From Undaria pinnatifida (Eukaryota; Sar; Phaeophyceae; Laminariales; Alariaceae), in contig JABAKD010000030.1 in the NCBI GenBank assembly GCA_012845835.1, positions 12,441,580 through 12,505,579 on the forward strand: a stretch of DNA of 64,000 nucleotides, read 5' to 3'. Every line of letters starts with the position of its first letter. Position 1 is the first letter of the stretch. The translations under genes were made by a program, and so were the position numbers. Positions 11,546-23,446 of this stretch are shown piece after piece. The notes under the pieces were generated by a model. That model was not told the DNA's origin. It did no database searches and saw nothing but the letters and a program-made list of their open reading frames with translations.

Positions 11546-13090
11546 GCTGCCTGTGTGGTTGCTGGAGGTTGCCCGCAGTAAAAAAGGTGGCTAGATGAAC
11601 ATAAATCCAGGTAGGTGGGTTTGATCCGGTAGGTGCTCTGGATTTGCTGGTGCAGCGTACTCGTCGTTGACCAGTGCTTCGCGCCAAAGTCGTGCGGTTT
11701 CTTTGGGATCGCAATATGAGGAGATACGCTGCCCCATCGTGGTGTTCATTTGTATGGAGGCGTGCGTCTTTGTTGGGTGAAGATTATGAAGAGTCACAAA
11801 AAATCTGAAACCGTCGTGAGTTTTCAGGAAAAGATCTTGTCGGTTTAGTCGTTTTGTCAGTCGTCGGTTGTTACTTGCCCCTGCTTCCCCTTACTTGTCT
11901 CGATTGACATCCTGAGTGTTGGGTAATACGCAACCAACACATATTGTCCCTCATAATACCTGGTACCCCGATGGGCACACATGACCTATGACCTGCTGTG
12001 CCTGCTCGTCCTGTTCCATCGTTCATCGTTACAACAACAACTAACTGTTAACAGCAGCAGCAGTAGTAGTAGTAGTACAGTATTAGACTAATAGTACTAA
12101 AAAAGATCGCCAGCTGTCTTGCCTCTCCGGATAGAAGGGTCTTCGACTCTGCAACCTGCGCGATACATCAGTTGCGCATTTCCTACATTCCTCCTAAAGG
12201 GTACCACCTCGGACAACATGGTTCTCCTCAGGGTTCAAGGAGTAGTGACGACGCAGAAATTAGGATGTCATGTGAGGGACGCGGGGGCAGGGAGTGCTTG
12301 GGCTGAAATCAGCGTGGCGCGAGAGACGGTGTATCATCTTGTCATCCCCTGATGAACCTGTTGTTCGTGTAACGGACGCCCCCTTTTTTCCGGAGGGCAG
12401 GGTAGAAGTATATTGAGCAAAGCATATATATTCTATAATATACGCTGGGATGTCAGCTGGGCGCGGAGCGTGGCTTCTTGCACGTTGCGGGCAGCCACAT
12501 ACACGATGTAAACCCTGATTTTTTTTAACTTCACCTACTTTGTCCCAACAAATAAAAAACGCGTTCTAAGTCAGTTCCTTTGTCAACACATTCAGTATAA
12601 GAATCACAAAAAGACGCCGGCCTTGTCAAAAATAAACTATTAATATTAACATGCAAAGGGGGCAAATGTAGGATTTTCACAGCAGTGCGGTGTGTGGCGA
12701 AGAAGCTGGCAATGCGTAGTGCCTGAATGACAGTGTCGTCTGTTCACGTAGCGTAGCCACGCGAGAGGACCTCCAGACTCGACCACTGCCACAAAGGGGC
12801 GCCTCGTATGTTCTCGTATGTTGTGTAAATTACTTGTTTGTGTCTCCCGAACATTCGCTATATTGCTTGTTTTTTTTGCTTCTCCTGAACAATCGTAAGA
12901 AACCGTGAGGTGCGCATGCTACCGAACAGCGGTCTGAAACAAAATCAAAGCAGGAGAACTAGTACTTACTGCTACTGGTACCTTTCCCTGCGGGCACGAA
13001 ATGCCTTCTTCTATAGGAAGGTGCCATGAATATCCATCGCCATGAAGGGTGATCCAAAACCAACAAAAAATACTATTAATGACATGCCTG
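11546..13090. other. Intergenic stretch without supported genes
   Basis: This separates the SANT-like gene's upstream end from the 3' end of the RRP6-like gene. It holds a (agc/agt)n microsatellite near 12050-12080 but no supported coding frame. It probably contains the SANT-like gene promoter, which I cannot define. Confidence 0.4.
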
Positions 13091-13920
13091 AAACTCATCT
13101 CTAGTACTCGTACCTCGTACACAGTTTGCCCCATCCACGCCAAACATATTATTATGGCAAACAACCGTTGCCACGATTCAATTTGCGAAGAAACAAAGTA
13201 GACGAGCTGCTCATAATATGCCTGGAGTTGACTCACACCTGTATAGTACCTCGCAGTACATAATTCAAAGCATCCATACTATGTACCACCAAAAGTTCTG
13301 GCGAAACACCGTTACCCCCCGGTCGATGCACACTATTCTGCTATTAATAATAACAACAAAACTAGATGTGCTGCTCGTACGCCTGTAAATAAACCGTATC
13401 TATATTTTACCTCGTGCATGATGTGCTCCATTCATGCCACACGTTCAACCAAAAATCCTGGCAGACAACCATCACCACGAATCGACCTGCCACGAACAAA
13501 GGACCCGGGCTACCGCATGCCTGAAAATAACTCATACCTACCTAGTAGAGCACCTCGTACATATAGTTTGCTCCATGCACAACACGTACCTTTCAGTACA
13601 ACCAAATATTTTGGCGAACAAACATCACCACGAATCGATCTGCCGCGAGCAAAGTACACGGGCTACCGCATGCCTGACAATAACTCATACCTGGTACCTA
13701 CCTAGTAGTGCACCTCGCACATGGTTTGCTCCATCCTTTCCACACATGTGACCAAATATTTAAGCAAACAACCATCGCCAAAAATCGATCCGCCACCAAA
13801 AAAGTATGCGCGCTAGTATCTTACTCGTGTGCCCGAAAATAACTCACGCTTACTGTAGTACCAGATACCTCGTCCTCGTGCACGTATGCTCCATCTATAC
13901 CACGCATAACCGCAGCGACA
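13091..13920 (+). repeat. Diverged tandem array, about 150-170 bp units, about five copies
   Basis: Successive units share, in order: acctcgtac, gtttgctccat(c/g)ca, ccaaatat, ggc(a/g)aacaaccat, a cacgaatcgatctgcc core, then ctaccgcatgcctga-aataactcatacct. The two units around 13430-13720 are the most alike. The outer ones are increasingly diverged, as expected for an old minisatellite or satellite remnant. Overlapping plus-strand frames near 13418-13751 read repeated peptides for this reason. Confidence 0.65.
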
Positions 13921-14146
13921 ACAAACTATTTACGGAGTTCCTCTCCACAAGAGTCATACAAGACATTCCAAAACTACTGACGAGTTTTTCACGCTTCAGA
14001 GCCCCGGACAGAGCAGCGACCGCATGCTGTACACGCATCACCATCGAAATTCTTGCAAATAAATGTCTCCTGCTGTAGCTGCGAGCATCCCGATACTTGG
14101 GGCATCCCAATGCCTTGGACCTGGACAAACAGTACGTAGTTCACCA

Positions 14147-17100
14147 TCAGGTATTCGTACGTTTGGCAAGCGCGACCAACATCCCCAGAGTCGCCACCGA
14201 CGCAATGGCCACCAGAAACCCTGCCCCCGATTTGACGTTATGAACGGCTTCCCCAACAGTTTCGCCGCCAACGCCTCCGCTGGCAGCAGAAACACCATTC
14301 ACATCACCCGCGTGCATCCCTCTTCCTATGCTCCCTGCCTCTTCAGGTTCGTCCTTGGGTAAGCCTAGGGCAGTCCTCAACACACCTACTAGTTCCACAG
14401 CCTCCGGAGTGTCACCATGTCCCAGCACCGGCGACAGCGGGGCCGACACGCGCCGCAAAGCATCCAGCGTGGTAGGCAACGCTAACGCCACGTCAATAAG
14501 GGTGTCGCCGGGACACACATACGTAGGTCCGTCATCCACGCGCCTAGCCGTCCGGTCCCTCCACAGGTATATCTCTTCGTACACGTTAACGTTGACCTCC
14601 GTCCATCGGGGGGGCTTCAGGCGCTGCATTGCGGTGCGGAAATGTCTCTCGTTGTGCGAGTCCTTGCGTGTCGCTGGTGCCGCCGGGCGCCACAGGACGG
14701 CCGCCGCAAGCTGCGTGCGGGACAGCGCCTTCCACAAGAGGCGGATACCGTCCGTGAGCAACACGTGCTGCTCGGGCTGCGGCGAAAGCTCAGGTCCCCT
14801 CCTCCCCGGCCTCCTCCCACCTCTACGAACACCCCCCCCTTCCGACGGCGGCGGGGGGCTCACCGACGACAGAGCGTCCGAGCTGCTATCCGGCGCGGGA
14901 TCAGCGCGATCCGGTATTGGTGGAGCGAGTTCGTTTGACGTCGGCGCCGCTTCTGGAATCGGGGCGAACACCTGGGTAGGCGGGAGCGAGGAGGAAGGGA
15001 CGGTGACAGCGTGGCCTTTTGCGACGCTAGGGGTTTCGGCAGGAGCGTCGCCCTTCGCCTCTTCGGAAGGTTCGTCTTGACCCCACCCATCCCACATGTC
15101 CTCGTCTTCGTCTTCCCCCAAGTTGTCGTCCTGCTCCTCATGCTCGTCTTCTTCCATAAGGTTATCACCGAGGTCGGGAAAGCTCAACTCGTTGTGGTTC
15201 CCATTCGTCAACGAATACTCGGGTGCCTCTTCACCCCCCCCGTCCTCTTCCTCGACGTCGCCCTCTTGGAAAGACGCCTGGAGCGCGCCGTCCACGCCCG
15301 TGAAACTATTCCGTATATTCGTGCCCCGTCCAAAATCGCTCTCGTTAATGCTGTCAAGGCCGGACCGGAAAGAAGACCCGCTGCGGCTACGCTCGCGCCT
15401 ATGGCAATCTTCCGGATCATCCCACTCCGACGTCCAGGGCTCTCCCGGCATCGGGGCCGGCGAAACGCTCCTCGATCTCCCCCTCAATTTCCCATCGACG
15501 GCAGCAAGTGGAAACCCCGGAGAAGCGGAAGCGAGGTCAAACTCGGACTCGAGGCCTACCGATCCCGTGGAATACCGGTCGTCGGTAGCCTCTTTTTCTA
15601 GCAACTTCTGCTTCTCTTCTTGCTGCTCCTTCTCTAGCCGGCGCTTGATTTCTTGCAGGTCCCTCTCCTCTTGGGCGTCTTCGCGGTTGGAGATGGTGTC
15701 CGCGGCCAGCAGTCGTGCCCGCAAGAGTCGCCACAAAGGGATCAGGTAGTGGCTGTCGCATCGAGCGTAGAGAAGCTTCTCGGCTGACAGGGGACGTTCG
15801 CGCCAGTCGCATGCCTGCCGTGAAAAACAAGCGGAGGAGGGTTTGGGAGGGGGGAGAGGGGGGTGACTCGTCAGGGAACATTGTGGGTACGCTAGTTGTT
15901 CAGTAGACTAGGTTCTCGGCTGGCAGGAGACGTTCACTCCAGTCGCACGCCTTCAGTGAAAAACACGCAGATGGGGGAGGGATTGGCGAGGGGGTATTCT
16001 GGGAGATGGGGGTCTGTGTACTGAGTTGATGCTCGTTTAAGTCATTTGACCATAGACCACGCATTCCATAAACACGGAACACCGCTCCTACTCCACATAG
16101 AGACACCTCCAACCTTTGGGCGCTCGTTACGTCTTTTCCATATTAAACAAAATTAAAATAAAAAACATCATCATATTCGTATCCCCTTCTTGTTTCTCTG
16201 TTTGCGGCCACCATCTATCTTCTAGCATAGCGCTCGTTTTTCGCTAATATCTAGTGTACCAACTTCTCCACATGTCACATTGGTCTGTTTTCTTCATCTC
16301 CAACACACCCCGTTCCTCTTTGCACACCATGGGCGCGGGGCTGCAGCGCGTAGCCCTCAGGGAAGATTCTGGGTCCGCTGGGTGTATAGTAATGCTGGCC
16401 GTGGCTTGGGTGTTCACTCTAGCGATTACACCTCCACTGCAACATATCCCTCACTAATTCCGAGTAGATTGTGCCCAAAAACGAGGGTGCAGTTGTACGG
16501 GGGTTGACTATAAACTTGAGGTTGCCGCCCAGAAATAAAAATATATCAATTCTCCTATGAATAGCACCTTGTCACGTGATACGAGGCACGTGCTACGAGC
16601 CAAGGAGCGGTCTGTTCGTATGGTATCCTTCGCTTGACTTCCCCACAAAACAAAGTTGTGCGAAAAACAACGCTTGCTTGCTTTGATTTCGCGGGACGGG
16701 CGGGGGCGCGCAGAAAAAGTAGGAAGTTTGCGCTGAACCGTCAGTAAGAACGTTGATATAACGTGCAAAAAAACGCATTCAATGCCTACACAAATTTGTT
16801 GCCCGGCTTTTTTATGGGTAGAGACAGACCACGGACCCAGCCGTCTTGCACGAGCAAAACATACAACGTGTTGCGCGAAACACAGCGAAAACCAAAAGAA
16901 TAAACTTCACAAGTCCAACCAAAAACACCACGTGCTGTTACAGGTACCTGCATAGACTGCTTGAGGCCGGCGATGTCGTGCAGCTCCTTGACGCCTGCAC
17001 TCTCCAAAACCCTTCCCAGGCCTGAGTGCTTCTCTCCCAGCGCGTGCACTGCTTCCTGCGGACAGGGGTTGGGGGACAACAGGTTTCAAGACCTATGGTG

Positions 17101-20100
17101 TGAACAGGTACCAAGGTTTCAACAACTATGGCAGCTGCACATGTTTTGAAGAACCATGATATCATACAACAGCGCAATGGACCAGTTACACTTTCGAATA
17201 ACTTGGAAATTGACTGGTTCCAAAACCGCGGGAAAACGCCTTCGAAGGGGGGGGCGTGCTCACCTCTGTATCGAACGCGTTGACGATGACGATGCCGAAA
17301 TCTCGGTACAGGCTTGGAACGTCGCAGCTGCGGATGGAGTGGCCAATCTACGGAGCGGAATATTTAGGGGGGGGGGTCGTAATGTTTGCAGAGCACGGCA
17401 GAGGCATATAAACTGACCGGAATATATTGCAAGGAATAACGAAGGACCAACCACCAACCCACCCCATCACCACTCAACAGCAAATATGTGAGGAGACGGT
17501 CAGTCACGGGAAAACGTCCAGCGGTCAAGGGTATCAAGGGTGTCAAACCGATCGTTCCACACTAAAATCTAGTAGTTTGGTCTCGGTCAAGGTCAGTTAT
17601 TGGAAAATTGCCGTCTGTCAAGGGCTGAAAGTGCCTTCCATCACCACTGGGATTTGCAGAGCAAAAAATGCATGAAAGCATAACAAAATTAACAAAAACA
17701 AACAGCGAGATCGATAGACCCAGCTCTGTGCGTTTAACACACCATCCAGTGGAGAATCGAACTATATCCCGGCATGGATGTTGAGCGAAAGCGAACCCTT
17801 TTACAGCGAATCACAGCCCGAGCTATGCTAAAACGACTAGTCCGTGAAAGCTCATGCATGCATTATCGTTTTTCTTCAAGTCAGAGAAAACAGGCAAGTC
17901 GGACGCGCTCATGACAACGAGAAGCAGCTCAGGAGTCAGTCGTGCACCTTGAGAATGTCAGGGCTCCCGAAAGGTCCCCTAAGCAGCGGCATGCTGTCCC
18001 ACATGCCCTCCGCCAGCGGGTCCACCACATAATCCTATCAGGCGCAACGATTATCGAGGTTTAGAGAGCGATGCCCAATGTTAGCTTGTCGGTAGGATGG
18101 GGTTCAAGCCAAATGCCAAACAAATAGCAACTCCTAAAAAAGAACGCCAAAAAAAAAGTACAGGCAATTCCTACCTGAACATTCCAATGAAATACGAGTA
18201 GTACCTGGTTACTCCTAACTGAAGATGCCTCATAAGTAGCAGCACCTCCTTAACGTAGATTCTGAATAAATAGTAACTCCTGAAACCCCACACTTTTCTC
18301 TGGGCTTGATCGAACTGCTTGGAGGTTTGCGTTACGCATTCGGAGGATGTGGTTGAGCAACTATGATATAGTATGAGGCATGTTTTTGCGGACGGAGTGA
18401 GTATATACTGCATGGACGTAAGCATCGCCTCACCAGACACCTTATTAACAGACGCTCAACCCAGATTTTTTCGCCAAACGGGAGGGTGTCAGGCCCGGGT
18501 GATATGGACAAGTGAACAATAAGTGTTCTATTCATTGTGCGCGCCTTCAACGTGGGAACGCTCACCTAGCCACAACATACACGCCAGGACCAGTTTCTCC
18601 AAAACGCTCCGAAGACGTTAACCGAACGTTTAATGATTAACATCATATGGGTCTCACCAGTACAACGTAAGCACCATAATAATGGTCGAGATCGGACGCA
18701 TCCCCAATTTTATCAGAAATTAACGCAACTCAACCCCATGCGCAAATGACGAAAATCGAAACCAGAAGGCACGCCACCGTCTCTGGTACGTACATACTAC
18801 CGCTCCGACAAGACCAACACCAACACATTTTCTCGCGGCAATCAATCCATCCCCAAGACAAGAAAAAAAAACAGCAAAAGCACCGACCGAGTCACCTTGT
18901 CTTCCGTAGATATTTGCAAAAGGCACGTTAGCCCGTGGTAGGTGCGAGCGTTATGAGCCTCCAGGTCGAAGCCGAACTCCTTGCACGACTCTAAGTCTTC
19001 CACAAGCGATGACAACTAAGCGACAAAAAAAAAAGTAGCGAGTGGGGAGCGGGCGGGATGAACGGAGAACGTCGCGAGAATGTATTAAAAACTACAGGAA
19101 AAAATAATGCTTCACCGTTGTGGCAGGCAAACAAAACAACGAAGGGGTAACATGGGTGCGTGCCGCCGCCTCGCCTCTTGCGCCGCAGACGTGAGCCTGT
19201 ACTCTTCCCAAACAAAATCTAAAAGAAAAGGCGTTGTACGCAGGGTTTTCCCCACGTCTCGGCAGACGTTTTTCGACAGGCGGAACGCACCCACGGCAAC
19301 TTGATAGACAAAACCCGCCGCGATTTATGGAGCCTGCTTCAGAGGCAAAGACGACGGAGCCGGGTTTCAACTTATAAGGCTTGTTCCATGCTTACCCCTG
19401 CGGGAGTATCGACATACTTCAGCTCCCCATGATGCAGGAGCGGCCAATTCGAAAACGCCTCCTGAGTCTCCGCGAGGTCTGCTCCATCAAGGGATCCGGG
19501 CGCGTGTGTTCGCAGCCACTTCGCGTAGCCCGGTTCATGCAGCTGCACGCTTTCGTGGAAGCTGTGCGGAGGGTGTCCGCCGAAATAACGAGAACGGTGA
19601 GGGAAAGGAGGCGGTAGCGTCGGTGTCGAGAGAAAGAGAATGGCGAGTGGAAGAAGGCGGTAACGTTCGTGTCGAAAATAAATAAATAAAGAACATGGCA
19701 AGAGAAAGCGGTAAAATTTGTGTAGACAAAGGCATGGCGAAGGAGAGAAGGCGGTAGCATTGGTGTCGGAAGGAAGATCGTGGCAAAAGCGAAGCAAAAC
19801 TCTCAGCAGAAAAGCGGAAGAAAGCTAGGGCACAGCGTGGGCGAGGGATAACGTGTTTCTTAAGTAGACTGCTATCATCCACAGTATCGAACCCCGAAAT
19901 ACTTGAATTGCCGGGAGTATCCGCAGTACAGAACCCTGAAATACCACCAGTGCACGAAGTACCTGCAGCCTTTTTCTCCGCTACTTTACTTGACTCCCCG
20001 GGACTGGTATCACCTGTGAACCCCTTTTAGCACGGTGTCTCCAGCTTTGCCACAACAAATGAATCAATTTCGCGTCGCATTAGCTCCTCCCCGACAAGGT

Positions 20101-21442
20101 TGACCGAGCTTCCGCGCCGTCCAAAAAGTTTGTCGTTCGTGTGATGCTGGGTGGTTGGGATTTAGTCACCGAGATGAGTGGAAGAAGTTCACCGGCAGCA
20201 TTGCCAGGCATCAGATGGATTAAGAGGTGCCACATACTGATGCTGCAGAACGCGACATCACTCAATCCTTTCGGGGCCCAGCGGTCTTTGCTATGAGCAT
20301 CTTCCAATCATCTCGGCGATCAAATTCAACCACCAAGCACGACATGAACGGCCGTGCCATCGTTTTCAACTAAACACGGAAATCCCGGTACTTGAACCGT
20401 TGCTAATGGCAAGGCGATCTTGAACAAAAAAAAAATACCAGTCTTCTTCTTAGTATATTATTGAAGAGATTTTCGTACCGTCGCTGTGCGAAAAACTAAA
20501 AAACGTGTTTGAAGGGGGCGTGTCAAGCAGCGCAACGTGTAAATTTTCAACAAACCTCGGTCGACATTGTCCAACAACCAAGATGGATCTTCAATCTCGA
20601 CATAGAACAAACCCACGGCCGACCCGCTTTGTTCCGGACAAGGCCACACAAATGTAGGTGACAGCGCGGAAGAGTTCATGTGAATCCATGCTCCAGGGCG
20701 CGAGAGATTGCTGGCCTTGTCCTTTGCTCTTCAGTCAAATGTGCTCAAATTTCTATCGAGAGTTCTCGTCTCTGTTTTCTACGTACCGGCCGTCGAAGGT
20801 AGTTTTAACTGAAGCCTGGTTGGCGCCCGCCACGCATCTCCGGCAGTAGTGTGAGAGCTTTACACCAAGGGTGGGTTGGAGCCCCTAACGCCACGTTCAG
20901 ATTTCACGGCGCTGCCGTTGACTTCATCGAACGAAGATTGTTTAGCACATGGCATCTCGCCGCTTCGAGTGTTCTCACCGGGATCTTGCCCAACATTCCG
21001 CCAGGAATCCATTACTTTCTGGAAAATTGGAAACTCTCAAAAAACTACATGAGAAATAGGGCCCATAGGCAGACGTGCAGGAATAGATCGGCTGGTATCT
21101 TCGACATTTGAAAGCTTTTGAGCACCATCGCCTTGCCAGTAGCAATGGTCATGATTCCTTTATAAACCGCACTCCATGTTTTGGCGACAAATAGCGTGGA
21201 AGTGGACTTGAGTAAAAGGGTTGAGACAATTTACGACTTCCGAACGCTACTGTAGCGCGCATCCCTATACGCTCCTGACTACCCTGTCCCTCCAACCAGC
21301 ACGCGAGTCACCACCTGTTCAAGCTGGCTACCATAGCTTTCGCCGCCCGTTCGTTTCCCTGCTGAAGAGCGAACCTCTGCACCACCGGAGCGATAATGCC
21401 TTCCTTGTACCATGTACGCCCGCCGCGTGTGAGAATCTTGCC
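14147..21442 (-). CDS. RRP6/EXOSC10-family 3'-5' exoribonuclease with HRDC domain (N-terminus unresolved)
   Basis: Seven phase-consistent exons: 21442-21315, 19561-19396, 19015-18896, 18034-17948, 17347-17264, 17055-16948 and 15814-14147 (786 codons plus stop). The exonuclease core carries all DEDDy motifs: FDLEAHN (D, E), then DYVVDPL, then SCDVPSLYRDFGI (D), then YARCDSHYL (Y, D). The last exon also has a coiled Glu/Lys/Arg stretch, a very acidic linker of about 250 residues, and an HRDC domain (YEEIYLWRDRTARR...LPTTLDALRRV). It ends with a hydrophobic segment (AGFLVAIASVATLGMLVALA) just before the stop. The family removes 3' RNA ends; Rrp6 works with the nuclear exosome, while plant RRP6L3 is cytoplasmic. 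The hydrophobic tail suggests membrane anchoring here. The first exon is the least certain, and upstream exons with the start codon are missing. Introns hold repeats and decayed coding remnants. Confidence 0.85.
15768..15990 (-). other. Duplicated, broken catalytic exon start of the RRP6-like gene
   Basis: About 90 bp spanning the splice acceptor and first 16 codons of the last RRP6-like exon (15860-15768) is duplicated upstream in the gene (15990-15900). The two copies encode ACDWRERPLSAEKLLYA and ACDWSERLLPAENLVY. The extra copy keeps an acceptor-like AAG but runs into a stop immediately after the Tyr codon, so it cannot replace the real exon. It is a pseudo-exon in the preceding intron. 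Confidence 0.75.
16008..16265 (+). repeat. Dispersed repeat family B, copy 1
   Basis: This copy contains gtactgagttgatgctcg, taagtcatttgacc, accacgcattcc, caccgctcctact, agagacacctccaacctt, a gcgctcgttacg block, and a tctgtttgcggccaccatctat 3' part. It resembles 42158-42425 over its whole length. Left-half copies in the opposite orientation lie at 48160-48245, 54245-54372, 57595-57745 and 59868-60055. Confidence 0.65.
20080..21120 (-). pseudogene. Decayed coding remnant inside an RRP6-like intron
   Basis: Minus-strand frames here look protein-like but are broken by stops and frame changes. Recognisable pieces are around 20640-20480 (SSALSPTFVWPCPEQSG..., then VEIEDPSWLLDNVDRGLL), 20307-20080 (KDRWAPKGLSDVAFCS..., then WHLLIHLMPGNAAGELLPL), and 21120-20770 with several in-frame stops. 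I do not recognise the family. Its place inside an intron and its broken state suggest an old inserted element or gene fragment. Confidence 0.35.
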
Positions 21443-21723
21443 CTGAAACATTCCTGCCAGGGGAAGGAAAGGGGCGAAGGCGGGGGGGGGTGGGGTGAGT
21501 CATGCACAGCAAACCAGGAACGCCAAATACTACTCAACTCCAAATTTTTTGGGTGAGCAAGCGTGACACAAGCGAAGCTCCGTGCGTCGCAGGGCGTGAC
21601 CGGTGGATAACTCGGAGCGCTGCAGACGACGCGCCGCGCATGTGCGAGTTGCGCAAGGGTGTTTTATCTAACGCTTGAAACGGCTCGCGCTTGAGAGGTT
21701 TCTATTATCGCGAAGAGGCTCAC

Positions 21724-21808
21724 CGGTCTTGGAGATAATGACGTGCCTGTCCGTGTCTTCTCCGCTCGACGCGTGGAACAGCGCCAGCTGCATCGCCCAC
21801 CCGTGCAC
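21724..21808 (-). CDS. Orphan candidate exon
   Basis: An 85-bp minus-strand block lies between a good acceptor (cagcggggacag) and a good donor (gtgagc). It reads VHGWAMQLALFHASSGEDTD plus HVIISKTG, which looks like real protein. It sits just upstream of the first RRP6-like exon, but its end phase (1) does not match that exon (phase 0). It may belong to the hypothetical gene at 22163-23446 or to an alternative transcript, or be spurious. Confidence 0.3.
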
Positions 21809-22162
21809 CTGTCCCCGCTGAAGAGGGCTAAGAGTAGAGGGAAACGCTGCAGCGCGCGGCCGAGGAGTGTGCCGGCCGAACGAGAGGCAACGGTGGGGCG
21901 GCGCGTCCGGCGGGGTCGGGGAGCAGGTCGGTCTTCCAGTCAGGTCAATCGATTGAATGACACGACAGACGACACGACATAAAGCCACACAGCTCCAAGC
22001 AGACACCAGGCTCGTAATCTTCGCCGCTACGCGTAAACGTACCACTAGTACTACCGGCGATGCGGATTCTGTTTCAGTACGCATGTATTCAACATGTACG
22101 TCCAGTCTGACTGTCCTCCTCATCGTCAATACCGCGGCATGTATGAATATCAAGATTAGAGG

Positions 22163-23446
22163 TTAGAGCAAGACTCTTGCGGCAGTAACCACGAAATCAT
22201 CCGAAAACAAAACTGCGGAAACAGCCCCTTCTAAGCGACCAAGACCAAAGCCCCCGCCAACCACGGCCTTCGTCTGACAGAATCTCGCTAGACGGGCTCT
22301 TGCCGGACAGACAACGAGAGAGCGCCTCCTGACAAATCTCTCCGCACCCCCACCTAATTCATCTTTGGTGGGGTCGAAATCGAACTCCCCTACCACGCCA
22401 CTCTCTTCCGGCGGCATCGCATCGGCACCCTCCGGGGCAGCTTCCCCGTCGCGCCAAGCTTTCAGCTTCACCCCGAGCCACTCATCGAACGGGTCGGGGG
22501 CGCTCTCCTTCTTGCCCTGATCCCCCCCTCCGCCGTTCATCGCCCAGCGGTGCTTCCCCTCGTACCGGCGAGACCTGCCGCCTCGCTTGGTCTGAGCCCT
22601 CTTGGCGTTTCGGGCGCGCTCTCGGCGTTCTTTCCGCAGAGCTTTTTGCTCCTCGGGGGTGACGGAGGATGCATTACCACCGGGGGCACCACTGCTGTTG
22701 TCCGCCTCTGCGCCTGTCGCCAGGCTCTGCTGCGCTGCTTCGGATCCAGCAGGTGATTTGATCTCGCCGCTCGACAGCAGTGGGTCGCCTGCTGTCGGTG
22801 AAGCTGCGGGGGCGGTTGTGGTTGTCGGGTTTGCTATTGGTATTGTTGTTGGACCGCGATCAGATGAAGGTGCATTCACTAGGCTTGATGCTGCAACAGT
22901 GTAACACGAGGGGCTGCCCACATCGTCGAGGTTAAGCCCCCCCGTGACCCCCAAGGAATCGTCTAGAGCTCCTTCGTTCGTCTGAAGTGAGGATGGCGGC
23001 TCCACCAGTGTGCTGCCAGCCGAGGCAGAGGTTCCGCCAGTGGGAACAGTAGTCGTGCCAGAGCTCGTGGTGGTGGCCTCGCCTTTCAAGAAGGTGGCGC
23101 ATGGATCGCACCCGGGTTTCTCACCCGTCGGACACGAATATTGCGAGCCACATGTACCCCCAGGGCGCTTGCGGCCCATCATTGCCCCTTCAGGATCGTC
23201 TCGGGCCGGGGCGCCCCCAGCGCCGTCCGCTTGTGGATGCTGCAGGGTAGAGGTTGTGGGATCGAAGACACTAAAGCATTCGGTCATTCTCGTGGGAGAC
23301 GAGGTCGTGGTTTTCTTCGTGTCCATGGTGTCTGCGATTCTAATCGTGCCTCTTGCACTGAGCGGCCAAATGACCGAATTTCCGCTTTGTATCCCAGCCT
23401 TTTGCTGGGCTAAGAAACTAGCTAACGCTTGGCGCTTGGCCTTCAC
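22163..23446 (-). CDS. Hypothetical low-complexity protein
   Basis: An uninterrupted 427-codon minus-strand frame with two possible starts (Met at 23446, or MDTKKTTTSS at 23327). The middle is Ser/Thr/Ala/Gly-rich and probably disordered. A Cys-containing block (GTCGSQYSCPTGEKPGCDPC) could bind metal. Near residues 270-310 is a strongly basic segment (LRKERRERARNAKRAQTKRG) of a helical, RNA- or nucleus-associated type, followed by a more ordered DPFDEWLGVKLKAWRDG piece. I recognise no family. Overlapping plus-strand frames are GC-rich shadows. Possible donors (gtgggg or gtgcgg near 22350) mean the true 3' end could be spliced instead of ending at 22163. Confidence 0.5.
   Translation of the reverse strand: MKAKRQALASFLAQQKAGIQSGNSVIWPLSARGTIRIADTMDTKKTTTSSPTRMTECFSVFDPTTSTLQHPQADGAGGAPARDDPEGAMMGRKRPGGTCGSQYSCPTGEKPGCDPCATFLKGEATTTSSGTTTVPTGGTSASAGSTLVEPPSSLQTNEGALDDSLGVTGGLNLDDVGSPSCYTVAASSLVNAPSSDRGPTTIPIANPTTTTAPAASPTAGDPLLSSGEIKSPAGSEAAQQSLATGAEADNSSGAPGGNASSVTPEEQKALRKERRERARNAKRAQTKRGGRSRRYEGKHRWAMNGGGGDQGKKESAPDPFDEWLGVKLKAWRDGEAAPEGADAMPPEESGVVGEFDFDPTKDELGGGAERFVRRRSLVVCPARARLARFCQTKAVVGGGFGLGRLEGAVSAVLFSDDFVVTAARVLL

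Noticed and set aside
14328-15749. Several long plus-strand frames over the RRP6-like last exon
   Set aside because: The minus strand carries recognisable exonuclease and HRDC motifs; the plus frames are low-complexity shadows of it.
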